Shown: positions 34,357 through 47,000 of the stretch, one piece after another
Layout of the letters: the number at the start of each line of letters is the position of its first letter
How positions within the stretch are numbered: position 1 is the stretch's first letter
NCBI GenBank assembly: GCA_036874045.1
Contig: CM072341.1
Location: 12,350,501 to 12,414,500 of the forward strand
Reading direction: 5' to 3'
Length of the DNA stretch: 64,000 nt
Source: Cymodocea nodosa
Lineage: Eukaryota; Streptophyta; Magnoliopsida; Alismatales; Cymodoceaceae
Position numbers and translations under genes: made by a program
The notes under the pieces: generated by a model
Databases searched by the model: none
What the model was told of the DNA's origin: nothing
The model's input: the letters and a program-made list of their open reading frames with translations, nothing else

Positions 34357-37300
34357 ATGGCGGACGCACCAAACAAGCTTTTGTATATAGTCGTGGTGGA
34401 TCAGGAGGATGAGGAGAAGAGAGATGGGGATCGGAATGTTTCGCTCTCTTCTTCATCGCCGTCTTTAACTTTTAGATACACGAGATCTTTGCTGCAAAGC
34501 ACTCTCCAGTTTATGGGCTGCAAAGCAGGCCATGCTTTCAAGGTAAGGAGGCACTGAGAGCTCTTGATAGCGTCAATTAGTTAGTTATTTTTTCTTTCGT
34601 TACCTGACAATTTTTTTTTTTATTTGTCGGTTTTGATTTTCTGGAGTTACAGAATTTGATCGGCATTGCTTTGTTTGACATCTGTTATATAGGATGACAG
34701 GATCTCCTTTCTTCTGCTGTTTGTTAGTAGCAAATTTTATAATGCGTTCTAAATACCTGCTTGGTGTCGTCAGGTAACTTGCTAGGTTTCGCTGTATAAA
34801 GTTGTTTTTTCCCTGGTTCCCGGGGGGGGGGGGGGGGGGCGCTTCAGACTTTCCTATTTTTTTGGTATTATCGGCATTTGGCAATCATCATTGCACATGT
34901 CGATTTACCAATTACAATTACTTCCGTACCTTACCGACTACCTGTGTATAAGAAACTGTGGCTAGATCTTACCATCATCTTGCTAGGAATGCATCCCTTT
35001 TTTGCATTTCTTTTGTTTATTTTTTCATTCTTCGTTTGTTTCTCTGAAGATGTTGCTAGAATTTACCTGTTATACCCTCTGTTCTGTTACAAAAATCTAA
35101 CTCTTAATTCTTATATTTAGTATGTATCTTTCATTGCAATTATCATCCTTTTTCTGCTAGTGAACTGAATTTTTCATTGGCTACCAGCTTATGTTGTTCC
35201 TTTTCTGTTTGTAAGATCATCCCCTGTAAAATTAATTGAAATAACCCTTTTCTTAATTTTATACATATTCAGATAAGTCGAAGTGTATTCGAGATGACGA
35301 GAAGTGAATGTTCAGCCAGTACTGCTCATCACATGGAGACGGAAAGATTAAAACCAATTACTCTGGGAAGATCTAATAAAGAAAATGACGACTGTAGTAC
35401 CAATTGCTTGGTCCAGCAAGAGGGTCCTTTGACTTTAGAAAATTTAGAGAGAAATAACTCCAGACTGTTTGATTTGTACAAAAGGCTAACGACTGTTTTT
35501 GTTCTTAGAGAGAACTTTCTGAATGTAGTCTGTCATGCTCTATCCCAATATAAGTATGTGGGACCCAATCAAAGGGCAGACTTTGCTCTCGCTTGCAGGT
35601 ATGCTTCTACATGTCTTTTAAATATCTGGAGTCATTGATTTTGGTTTGGTGATTATTTAGATAATAAAGCAATGGCAATCATCTTCAGTGTATGGGATAG
35701 ATCTCTTTACATGTATCATATGGTCTAATTTAAAGATCATTTTCATGCAATAACAAATAATTAAGCAAACCAAAAATAATAAACAATGCCCTATAAATGT
35801 TATAGATTCCCCTGCTCCAGGATCTTTATGATTTTTTTTGTTATAGATTTCATCATTTGATACTGAAACTTTATCACACTTGAATATTGCTTTTCCTGTA
35901 TGTTTTACATGATGATTCTTGAATTCATAACTTTTTCTGATTTTTTGTTTTGTTTTGCAGGTTAAGAGAAAAGAAAGAATCTGTGACCATTCTTCTCTGT
36001 GGGACTAGTGGTTGTGGCAAGTCTACGTTGTCTGCGTTGCTGGTATCATTGCTTGGAATTTATTCTTGTAGCCTCTCAAATTATGTATGCGACCACTTGG
36101 TGAGCTTGGTGAAGTGGTAAATTTATCCACATTTTTGTGGGTAAGAGAAATGAAAGAATCTGTCACCATTCTTCCACCAGTCACCAAAAATTGAGTTAGA
36201 ATACCATGAATATTGCCCATTTCCTATGGGCAGTGCCATCAAATACACTAGTTGAATTTCCTAACACACTGTATTGTATCTTCTGCTGCTGCCTTTTTAA
36301 AATAATCAGAGATTGCATACATGACATTTGAAATTGTGAAATGCACTTCCATGCTAGACTTCCTTTCTCCTTTGTTGAGTCAATTTCTTTTTTTTTATTA
36401 CAAATTTCCAAGTGCACAACACTTCCATTCTTCATCAAAAAATTCCAAGTGTAACAGTCCCAAAGCTTGTGGTTATATTTAGATAATTAGGTTAGTTTGA
36501 TTTTGAGCCTGCTTCTCCAGTTGTAAGTTTACACCATTTGCTTAAATTTATTGCTCAATATAATGATCATATGATACCGGAGAAAAAACTAAAAGTAGGA
36601 GAATTAAGAAAATGCATCAAATAGGAGAAGAGAATTAAGTAGTGTCGAAAAAATTAAAAGAAGTAGATAAAGGCCTAAAACTACTTGTTTAGGAATTATG
36701 AGAAAAGATTTAAATTTATGAAATTTAATTGAAGATTTGACCTAGGTAGAAACATATGGATGAAAAGGAATCATGTGGTCGATCCTATGTAGTGAAATTA
36801 TGACATAGATTTTTGTTATTGTGTGGCATGAGAGAAATTTGCAGCCACTGCAAGAATCTTAGAGTAATGTATTTTTATCCTTAGCACATAACTATAAATT
36901 GGTTTCTTGCTCTTGGTGAAAGAATTGTCTAACTGATTATTCAGATAAGGAAATAAGCTGAGTGATTTATATATATTTTTTGACTACACAGATTAGATTG
37001 TTCAAGTGTAACGGCAGTTGCAATACTACTAATTTACCAACTGAGAAGTTCAGTTAACACATCAACAGATGTCCAAACAGTTATTCTTTCTTGAGTGTTG
37101 TTTATTATGTTTCACAGATCTTGCAATTGAATGTGATTGAAACAAGAAATTGTTTATATTCCTAACTCAGCAGCATACTGGCACAGGGTAGTAGATTGGG
37201 AATCACAACTGTAATTTCTACGGACTCGATAAGACACATGATGAGGAGTTTTGTGGATGAAACACAAAACCCTCTGCTGTGGTCTTCAACCTATCATGCT

Positions 37301-40300
37301 GGGGAACACCTAGACCCAGTGGCAGTGACAGAAGCAAAGGCTAGACGGAAGGCAAACAAACTAGCTGGTGTTTCTCATTTGGAATTGTCTGACAGAATTT
37401 CAAATTTAAAATCTAAAAATGAAGTTCCTGAAAAATTCCTTAACAAGGAACTGGTTGGACAAAGGCAGATGGCTATTGAAGGATTCAAAGCGCAAAGTGA
37501 AATGGTGATTGACAGTCTAGATCGACTTATCACTGCATGGGAAGAAAGAAAGGAATCTGTTATTGTCGAAGGAGTTCACTTGAGTTTGAACTTTGTGGTA
37601 GGTACTTGAATAAACTTTAGCATTATTCCCTTAAAGAGTATTTCTTTGTTATTTTTATGATGTTATCTTGAAGAAAGATGAATCCACTGAAATAAAATGT
37701 ATGACATCAGTAAAATTAGCGTATAGGAAAATTTACATCAGCATTTTTTATTGAAGGTTTGTTCGCACAAACACATATTTGCATGTAAACACAGAATAAA
37801 GGACATTTTAACTCATTGATTATTTCTTTTCTTGTGCTAGATGGGTCTCATGAAAAAGCATCCATCAATAATACCTTTTATGATTTACATCTATAATGAA
37901 GGCAAGCACATGGAAAGATTTGCGGTACGAGCAAAATACATGACACTAGAACCATCAAAAAATAGATATGTGAAGTACATTCGCAACATCAGAGCTATTC
38001 AGGAATACCTTTGTAACAGAGCAGATAAGTATCTAGTGCCTAAGATAAACAACACAAATGTTGACAAAAGTGTAGCTGCAATCCATGCGACAGTTTTCAG
38101 CTGTCTAAGAAAGAGGTGGGCAGGGGAACAGCTCTATGATCCAACCACAAATACAATTCCCCTTGTAAATGAAGCATATAGAAACCAACTTGCTGCTAAC
38201 TCGTTGAGTTCTAAAGGAATGTTTCAATTGATTCAAAGTAAAGGCTCATCTCGGAATCTTATGGCTCTTTTGAATTCAGATGGATCTGTTGCTAAAGCTT
38301 GGCATGTAGAATCTGGCCAAGTCATTTGGAATTCCATGATAGGCACTGAGTCAGACAAAAATACAGGGACTCCAACATATGGATTGTTTCAGATTAGAAA
38401 GGCAGAACCAGTCAATCTTCAATTTGGTAACTTTGGAATTAGTGCCTGGTCCAGCGAAACTGGTGGTACAAGCCAAACAGGAAGTGTTGATGAGCTAAGG
38501 CCTGATGGTACCGACACTGGGAGCAAATGCTTTTCTTCTTGTTGCAGCTCACCTGGGATGTCAGATGGACTTTCCAAGGAGGTATTTGCTATTTCTCAAA
38601 ACTCAGGTTGTGTTCGTTTAGTCTTAATCTCAATATAATGTAATTAAATTATATTACATCAAATTACCATGTTTGGTCATCAAATATAAATTAATTATAA
38701 AGTTATATAATGAATCAATTTTACCATCTAAATTATTATTTAGTTAATTGAATGATGTCTCAAAGAACATAATTTCTTATAATCCAATTTTAAAATTTAT
38801 AATCATAAAATCACCAATATTGTCAATTAAATATTATAAACTAATTAAGGAATTTAATTCAATTATGTTACATTACATGTAAATTATGGACAATCAAATG
38901 TGCTTTTAGTTTAATCTTTTTTTCATGCTAAATTTTTCTAATGTTTGAAGGTCATCTGGCTTTCACCTAAAAATCTTTGCCTTAATTTTGCGTAGACGTG
39001 TCTTGATGTGAATGCCAAGCTAAGAGTGTGTAGGTGTTTCTTGATTATCTCAAGACCTTATTATAGAGCAAATGCCAGCTATCAGCTGGTAATCTTGAAT
39101 CAAAGAATTCCATATGAACCCGTACTCCTCTTGCTTCCAGGTCAAGGAGGGATCATCTGTATCAGGCAGTGATGAAGAAGCTGAGGATGCTCACGAGGCA
39201 GACAGTGATGAGGATGCTAGTGACTTGGATGATACAAAAATCCATGAAGAGGTGAGTATATACTTCCTTTATAATGGTCATGCCTTAAAGAGGAACCTTT
39301 TCTAAATTACTTATATCAACTTAAATCGAAATTTCTGAAAATTACAAAATGGGCTGGATCAACGTGTTTGTCTTTATGTCGTCTTACCATTCAAGATGGA
39401 ACCTCCTGAACAGTTTTACAATGTGCAGTGCATCTGATCCCAATCTCATGCAATTCTCATACAACCATGTAATCTTTTTAATTTTTGCAAGGTTGAGTTC
39501 TGCTAAAGGAAGACGGAATTAGTAAGATTGTGAGATCATAATTACGTCATTAACTCCACTCACCAAATTTCACTTGCCTAATCAACAATTAATATTTTTT
39601 TTAAAAACTATCATTTTGTATAGCCACTCACCTTTTAACACAAGTAATACCCAATGTTTTGCAGCACCAAGTGTCTCTAGTGAGATGTGTAGCAGGAGTC
39701 ATCATTCATATTTTGACAATCGAGATCTATAACTTGACTAGATCTGGATATCTATAAACAAGCCTACCCCATCAGTAATACTTGAAGATTGTCAAACTTT
39801 TAATGAGAGCCTAACCTTTTTGTCTGTTGAGAAGTAGATGAATGACAACTTGATATCAAATGTGACGTATGTTATTTTTGGTTGTGCTACTTCCATAAGT
39901 CTCTACACTACCACTTATTTAGAACTTCTCGGCTACTTGAATATGTTGTATTCCCCTTTATCAAAACATAAATGCCAATTTTAAATCATGCCATATATTT
40001 TTAGTTTTTGTACCTTCCAAGGTTATCATAAATTTTAGAGGATATGAAAAGTTTTAAATCTTGACCATTAATTCAGATATAGGATCTGCAACTCGAAACA
40101 CACACACACACACACACACTTGTAGCCGCAAATAAATAGTCATTTCTTTGATAGAAGATCATAGGTACCATAGTCTTCTTTGTAGGGGAAAGAAAGTTAG
40201 CAAACCTCAATTTCAGATTTCTTTTTCTCCCTGATTCTGGTTCTCTTCTTTAGCGGATATCCTCATCTTCTTTTGCTTTATCAATCAGATGGAAGGATCG

Positions 40301-40726
40301 GTAGACGAGGATTCAGCCAAGTCAGATGAAGAATATGAAAATCTGGTCATGCAAGACGGGCTGGATAATGGATATTGTTCTGATGAGGATGAGCCATACA
40401 GAGAAAAGAAACTAACAGCAGCAGCAGCTGACATAGGTCAAAATGGAGAGATCGGTGGTCCTGATGGGCGTGAAAATTTGGAAAAATACCCGCAGAACTT
40501 CGATGTTTTCCTAAAAGTTGGGGAGCAACGCTTAGAATCGCCTTGCTCTTACTTTTCATCCGTGCCATCTGATAAGAACTTGAAAAATGTCGAGGAAAGA
40601 ATCAAGAGGCGTTTACCTGCTAATGCTGCAAGATTCCATGGTCGTTCTCGGAGCTTCCCAACAGGCTTGAAAAAGGAAGAGACCATCCTTACCGACGCTA
40701 TCGTTTCTGGAGCACCACGGAAGTGA
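34357..40726 (+). CDS. LPA1-like: P-loop NTPase of the LPA1 / 2-phosphoglycerate kinase-like family
   Basis: Seven exons: 34357-34542, 35273-35598, 35961-36042, 37187-37597, 37841-38581, 39141-39251, 40289-40726; 2295 nt, 764 aa, all phases consistent. The start [14 protein letters not shown] follows a T-rich possible acceptor; upstream in-frame ATGs look like leader. Residues about 60-170 hold the conserved [19 protein letters not shown] block. The P-loop GTSGCGKS is in exon 3, followed across the intron by [16 protein letters not shown]; then VIVEGVHLS closes exon 4. The C-terminal third is acidic and Ser-rich ([21 protein letters not shown]) and ends in a basic [18 protein letters not shown] block. 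Family knowledge: the rice LPA1 gene affects seed phytic acid, and the kinase domain resembles archaeal 2-phosphoglycerate kinase; the substrate in plants is unproven. Intron 3 has a LINE fragment and a short repeat of exon 3; intron 6 has a CA repeat. I see no break, so it is probably functional. Confidence 0.93.
34822..34839 (+). repeat. G-run of 18 in intron 1 of the LPA1-like gene
   Basis: Eighteen consecutive G between c and cgc, 280 bases after the first donor site. The length may be a sequencing estimate. Confidence 0.85.
36141..36174 (+). repeat. Partial duplicate of exon 3 within intron 3
   Basis: This segment matches the first 35 bases of exon 3 (35961-35995) with one missing base and two substitutions. 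It starts right at the exon edge and lies about 180 bases downstream. Confidence 0.7.
36630..36825 (+). mobile_element. RTE-type LINE 3' fragment in intron 3
   Basis: The same 3' tail as the other copies but on the plus strand: aattaaaagaagtagataaa, ggcctaaaactacttg, then 'atcctatgtagtgaaattat' and a tttttgttattgt end. Only the terminal 200 bases remain. Confidence 0.7.
40098..40119 (+). repeat. (AC)n microsatellite
   Basis: Eleven AC units in intron 6 of the LPA1-like gene. Confidence 0.95.
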
Positions 40727-40940
40727 CTGGAGTGGGAACTAGGAAGTGCAGCGTTTCTCTAATTCTTCTTCTAGGTGTTGTGGAGAACATCATGCCGTTG
40801 AACTGCTTCTAAAAATTTACATATATTTGAATGGACTTTGCTCACACAATATTCCAAGAACAAATGCAAGAAAAGTATATATATTCTGGAAATTTATGTT
40901 GTTTGTAGTGTTACTACACATCCTCTTAGTTTTGACGACG

Positions 40941-40946
40941 AATAAA
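40941..40946 (+). terminator. Polyadenylation signal of the LPA1-like gene
   Basis: AATAAA 215 bases after the stop codon, followed by a T-rich stretch. Confidence 0.5.
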
Positions 40947-40969
40947 ATTTAATAGCTTTTGCAGATGTT

Positions 40970-43600
40970 TCATATTTGAAGATGGATGAAGGCTACAGGC
41001 ATTGAAGATTGATGAAGAGTGTCAAAGATTTATAAGGTTTATGTCAATTCTTGTAAAATGCTTTTGCTCATTGGAAGGTATTCTTTAGACACTTATATGA
41101 CCCTTTTAGGTCCTGTTAAGTATATTGGTCAGCCTAGAATGATTACACCCTTAGAAGTCTCCACAGAGCCGAAACGATCAGCGTTTTGAAAATCAAAGTC
41201 TGTTTTAGTGATGGGAAAAATTGGACCTAGTATATAAGATTATCATTCCAAAGTAACTTAGGTTTGAGTTGTTTGTAGGAATGGAACATCGAACTTAATT
41301 TCGATACTCGTTTTTATTTTAGATTGGGAAAAATAGATCATCTTTCTGGAACACCGTCAGGAGCGATCAGCCTATCCTTCACCGTTTATCTTTGGAATAT
41401 CTGCCCTTGCAATTTTAGTTGTAATAAAAAATTTCAGATTGATTAACTGGATTGACGTTTCATCATAACTTTTAGATCAAAAACTAGTTGTTACAGCAAT
41501 ATGAATAAATGATTTTTAATTTGTTTTGATTGAGAAGCTAGCCATTAGGGACTCGACCTGCACACTTTTGCCTGTAAACATCTTCGCCCTTCCTACTTTA
41601 ATGAAGCCTCTCTTCCACACACTACTCTCCATCCTACGACCCTAAAACTTCTCTCTTGTGCTTTGCTTGGCTTCTAAAGATCAAGATCAATCTTGTTCAA
41701 AGCCTTTCAAAAGAAAGATTGTATTTTCTTGCGATTGTGTTGTAATTGGTTTGCATTTTATTTGCTTGTGTTTATGCATTTTCTTGTAAGAGAAAGATTG
41801 TTGGTTTGTTGTATTTTAGCTAAAACACAAGGGAACCCTTTTGTGATTAAGGAGTTGGTGTTAACATATTTTGGCTTAAAACATACATGTTACTCCTTTG
41901 AGTTTTGAGGAATGTGAGTTTCAAGTGTTTTAACCTAAAATACTTGGATTGTAAGGTTGAGTGTTAATCTGTAACGACACTAGAGTTAATGAAAAACTCA
42001 AATAAGTATACTTGAGAAGTGAAGGTATTCATTTTGGAAAATTATTATAAACATTCTTGTATCTATTGTTATTTCATTAATCTTGCATCCAACTTTATAA
42101 TCACAACCACACATACCATTGCTTGTATAATTGTAAGTTGGAATTAAAATCTAAAAGAGATCACAATTTACCTTTTCTCTAGTGATGCTATTGTTCCTCA
42201 CATTTAGCACTTGCACAGCACGGCGGTTGGGATTATTGGACAACAAAACAAAAGATTGAACATTTGAATGAAAATATCTTTCCCATATATTCTATTCTAG
42301 TAATAATAGGAGTATTTATTTTTGGACGGTTTACTAGATTTGTTCGGTTTAAGTTGGAAAAGACGTCTTTTTGAAATATATATACATTGCTATCTTTTAT
42401 TTTAATTCTAGATTTATTTTGAATTATGAGGTTAGAAAAGAATAAAACACCTTTCAAATTTTGATAAGATTTAGATTTAGATTTAGACACGTCTTTGACA
42501 TGAGAAAGTCACAAAAATGGGTGTTGTTGATTTTAATGTTTGGTAATATATTATATAAAAAGGCGTATTTGGAATTTCACTGAAAGCTTATACAAGGAGG
42601 ATGGAGAGTTTTCCAAATATACGTTCATTGGAAGTGTTTGTTATCTATTTGAGTTATTTACATAATTTTGATGAAAACAAAAAAGTAAACAATATTCCTT
42701 GTTATACAAAAAATGATTTTCGCATTTGGACACGAATTATTTTAACATTTGAAGCAACATACAAAGGAAAATGGAAATGGTTCGAGGTGAATGAATTTGG
42801 ATTCAAGTTCTTTAACTAATGAAGATGGGCTCCTGAATGAAGAGTAGTGAACTTAGGTCAAGCTTAAACAATTGTTAAGACATAAAAAATGAATACTGTA
42901 ACACATGATCAAGTGGTGTAAATTATATTTTTATAAAGCCATAGAATCATGTTAAAAGTTCTATCAATGCATGGATGGATCATAAATATCATTAGCCATG
43001 AATGAGCGTATCACTAGAATAGATAGAAATCTTCAAAAACACTTCAAAAAATATGGGAGAGTAAGCGTACGCCAATTTCTTTATTGGTCTGATTTCATTC
43101 ACAGCAATCGACAGCTCGATCTTTGATTGGCATGCACTGATTTGCCCAGTCATTAGCAAAATAGGTGTGCTAAATTTATCACATCCACTCATTGTATCAA
43201 CCGCTGCCTACGATAATAAATCTATTGCCCGCAAAAATCAGCTCTTGCATTTTTCTTATGCTCAACTCTTTCAAGCATTGAGAATTACCTCTCATTCTGT
43301 CCAAGCGAAACAGATAATGGAACGCAAACGAGGAGGTAGTTTGATTCCACTTAAGAGGAGCGCTTCACTCCAATCAAAGCATTTGCGAGGATTAAGTATA
43401 CAAGGCTGTAAAATTTAAGCAAATATCAGAAGATCAAGCCGAAGATTGTGGAGAGCCGGCGTGTGAATCGTAACATATAAAGAAAGGAGACTCAAAAAAT
43501 TCCCATCTGGGCTTTCCTAGGTCCTCCATGTGAAGTCAAGGGTAAATCCGTCACTGCAAGGATTGCTGGGGGTGGGGGGCTGTTAAGCAATTTGTTAACC
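40970..43600. other. Intergenic stretch between two convergent genes
   Basis: The LPA1-like gene (+) and the Pumilio gene (-) converge on this 2.6 kb. Open frames up to 85 codons on both strands show no known motif. Moderately AT-rich; no terminal repeats were found. Confidence 0.4.
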
Positions 43601-44053
43601 ACAGAATAAGACACAACACGACTGAACAATTCTTTGAATTTGTGGTAGATATTTTTCTTCACTTTTGGGCCGTTCGACTAAAAGGCCATTTCGTGCCGAA
43701 CTCCAGATTTCATTTGTTTTCTACTAGAGCAAAAAGAGTACCACACCCAAGACAAAAATCTAACGGAGTAACTTTATTGGAAGACTCAAAAGAAAATAAT
43801 TCAGAAACCTCCGTGTGATGATATTTTTGCAGAATCAAAGGTCTGATCGAGGCATCTGAATCCAAAACATATACACCTTCAAAATAAATTGTTGAAAACT
43901 CAACAAAATTAAGTAGCATCGGTAAACTGCAAGGCGAAGCAATCACGATTTGCAAAAGGTGGTTGCAATTGTCGCTGCGATAATGCAATCAATACATGAT
44001 TTTACCATTACCAGAGTTCATAGAACTTTGACACATTTACAGAGTTTCTACTG

Positions 44054-47000
44054 TCATTTTCCTCCAGACGACACACCTAGAGGACTGCTATAACTTATAG
44101 CTTTTTCTAGAACTTTATCTACTTCCCTGACATAAATTAATTAGATACAACTACAGCATGTACATAAGGAAAAAAGGCAAAATTTATTTCAGCAGGATAC
44201 CATTTATTTACACTATATAAGGCCACGTTATTCTTCATTGATTCAAGCTGAATAGGGAGGCTGGCTTATTTCCATTAAAACTAATGTTATCGTCTGTACA
44301 AAACATGATCCAGGCACCGAGCTTTTATGAAGAATAAGATGGGATCCCCATGCGCCTTTCTAGAAAATCAAAGACGTAATTGCATCATGTTTTTTTTCTT
44401 CCATTCTAAAAAAAAAAAAGAAAGATGGATGAATCGTGTCTCACCTTCGTTTGTCACAAGTTTTTCCACACGAGCAACAATATGCTTTCCATACGTAAAC
44501 CTCTTCAATGTAGTTAAGTGAATCTTGATGCGAGAAAGAATTAGTTCACGGTTGTGATCATCACATAAGTCAAGAACTTTCTGAACAACATAGTTTCCAA
44601 ACTGATCCTTCATCATAGCCTAGGAACAGTTAAATGTACAGAAGTAAGAATATACATGCCAAAGATGATCTTGGTGAGATGCAATTTCTGAAAGAATGCT
44701 TTTCAAGCAATATTTTGTTCGGAAAGCAAACAACACCCTCAAGTCTCATTTTTATAACATATGCTGCAGTTATTCAGGATTTCGTCAAAGAAAAGATACA
44801 GCGTCCTATATATAAGAGATAATAACAGTGAAAGGACAACCATACGAGGATATACAAAAATTAATTATTCTTGTACCTCCTCAAGCAGGATAATATATCA
44901 TGCATGCCTAACTTGTCAAAACAACTTGAGAGCAAGACCCTAATTGTTATATCAGGGAGTTACATGACAAAGTGAAAGGAGAAGAAACCTAGTCATTTAG
45001 CAATTCATCACAATCTCTGATATAATAGTAATCAAGGTTTTACATGTCAATTATGTATTGGACTTTTGTAAGTTGAAGGATACAAATGTCCAAAAAATCA
45101 GTATGACATAAAAAAGCCATGTCAGTAACATGCTGGTAAACAGAAAATAAGACATGTCAACAACTTACGTTGAACATTTAGTTTTATGGTTGCAGTACAC
45201 CTTAATATGTTCAACAAATATTAGATTGCCAGTTATACCAATTCCCATTAATTGACATGATATAATGGATTGGAGGTTGAATCGAAGAATCAAACTCTAC
45301 CATTGCAAAGTATTTATTTCCTCATCATTTGCAGCCTTCTAGTTTGATTCCTTTAATACAAAGAGATAAGGAAAATGCGTTGGCGTATGGAAGCCCCCAC
45401 AAGAAAGATTGGCTCTTCCCATCACCATTGACTATTTTTTTATTATTTATGTGATGTGTTTTCGTTAAGCTGCAATTCATACGTTGCAAATTTATGATTA
45501 TTCCAACAAAATTCTTCATTATATAATTTGATGATGTCTAAGCCATACATTTTAAGACACCCAAGTACCCAAGTGGTGAGCGAAGGTGCCTTGGCACTTA
45601 AGTGCCCATTCAAATATTATTTTTTTATGTTTTAAATCTACATTATATATATTTACACATATTTAACAATTATTGCATATAGTTTTAACACTTATTCCCT
45701 AAATAACATTCAAATACATAAATAATCTTATAACATCAAAATTTGTGGTGCAATCATATTAACATGTATTTTTTATTAATATATAATGATATATTTCAAG
45801 AGTTACATATATTTTAGTAGTATTCTATCAAAAAAATATGTTTATTTTTTTTGCAAGGAAAATATTTAAAAACCTTAAAATTATTAATTAAATAAATCCA
45901 ACAAAAAATCTGTTCAATCAAGACAAGGTGAGGCAAGCTGCTAAGGCAAAATCAATTCACACTGGAAGGTGGTGCAACTAACCTTACTCAAGTACCATGT
46001 TAAGAAAGATAATATAATGGCATTAAGCGTGAAAAATTAGGGTTATACAAGATTATATATAGGGCTAGTTATCCAATAATAATTGGATGTCTGATTGCCC
46101 AATTATATAAATATCTAACAGGATCTAAAAATCCAAATGAACTAACTAGGGAAGGCTACTATCAAAGAGGACACAATCAAAACATCATGTCAAAAACAGA
46201 GACAACCACTGCCAACTAATAGGGATGGCCACACTGCATGAACTTGATTAAGTCTAAAGCATCTTACATACACTACACACCTTGTTCAACCGATCAAGAG
46301 TAGTGTGGTCCATAGCAAGTTCCTTCCTCCGCCATATCACTTCCTAATAATGATCTTCCTTAGAGAAGTACTCAATTCACCACCTTTCTCCCAATCTTCA
46401 CAATCATTTAGTTATAGGGGTATAGCCCAGCCTGATTGTTTTAGCACATCTTGAAAGGTGGATTAATGGTTCCTAAAGTGTGGCCAAAGACCTATCAAGA
46501 GTCTTAGACCACATTCTACCATTAGTGATCTCACATGTGGCATGACATAGTCGGCTAGGCCCCAGATTCATAGATCACCATTGTTACTAGTCAAGCTACA
46601 CTCTTGAATCTACTTGGGACCAACCTACCACCCACTGATGATTGCATAGAGAATGGTCGACAAACCAACCCTGACGAAGGAAAACTACCACAAAAGGAAT
46701 GTTACTACAAAAGGAAAGTTGGCAATCAATGCCAACCAGTGCAATCCCAAAATCTAAGAATCTTTAAGCAACAATCCTATGGATTAAAGTTCAATAAATA
46801 GATAGGAAACTATCAAGGTAAAGCACACTCTCTTCAACCTCAAGAAAACCTGATCCATTGTTATTCTTCTTCTACTTTTCTGACCTAAGCATTAGAGGTT
46901 TTGCACGTCACACATGCTACAGGCCAGAATTCCCTTGTTCCTTTTTGCAGGACATCCACCACCAACTTGGGAGAAACCAATGGGATCATGAGTTAAGCAA

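Noticed and set aside
38640..38920. AT-rich patch in LPA1-like intron 5 resembling a MITE
   Set aside because: The candidate ends (tgttcgtttagtc and its partner near 38910) match too weakly to define an element.
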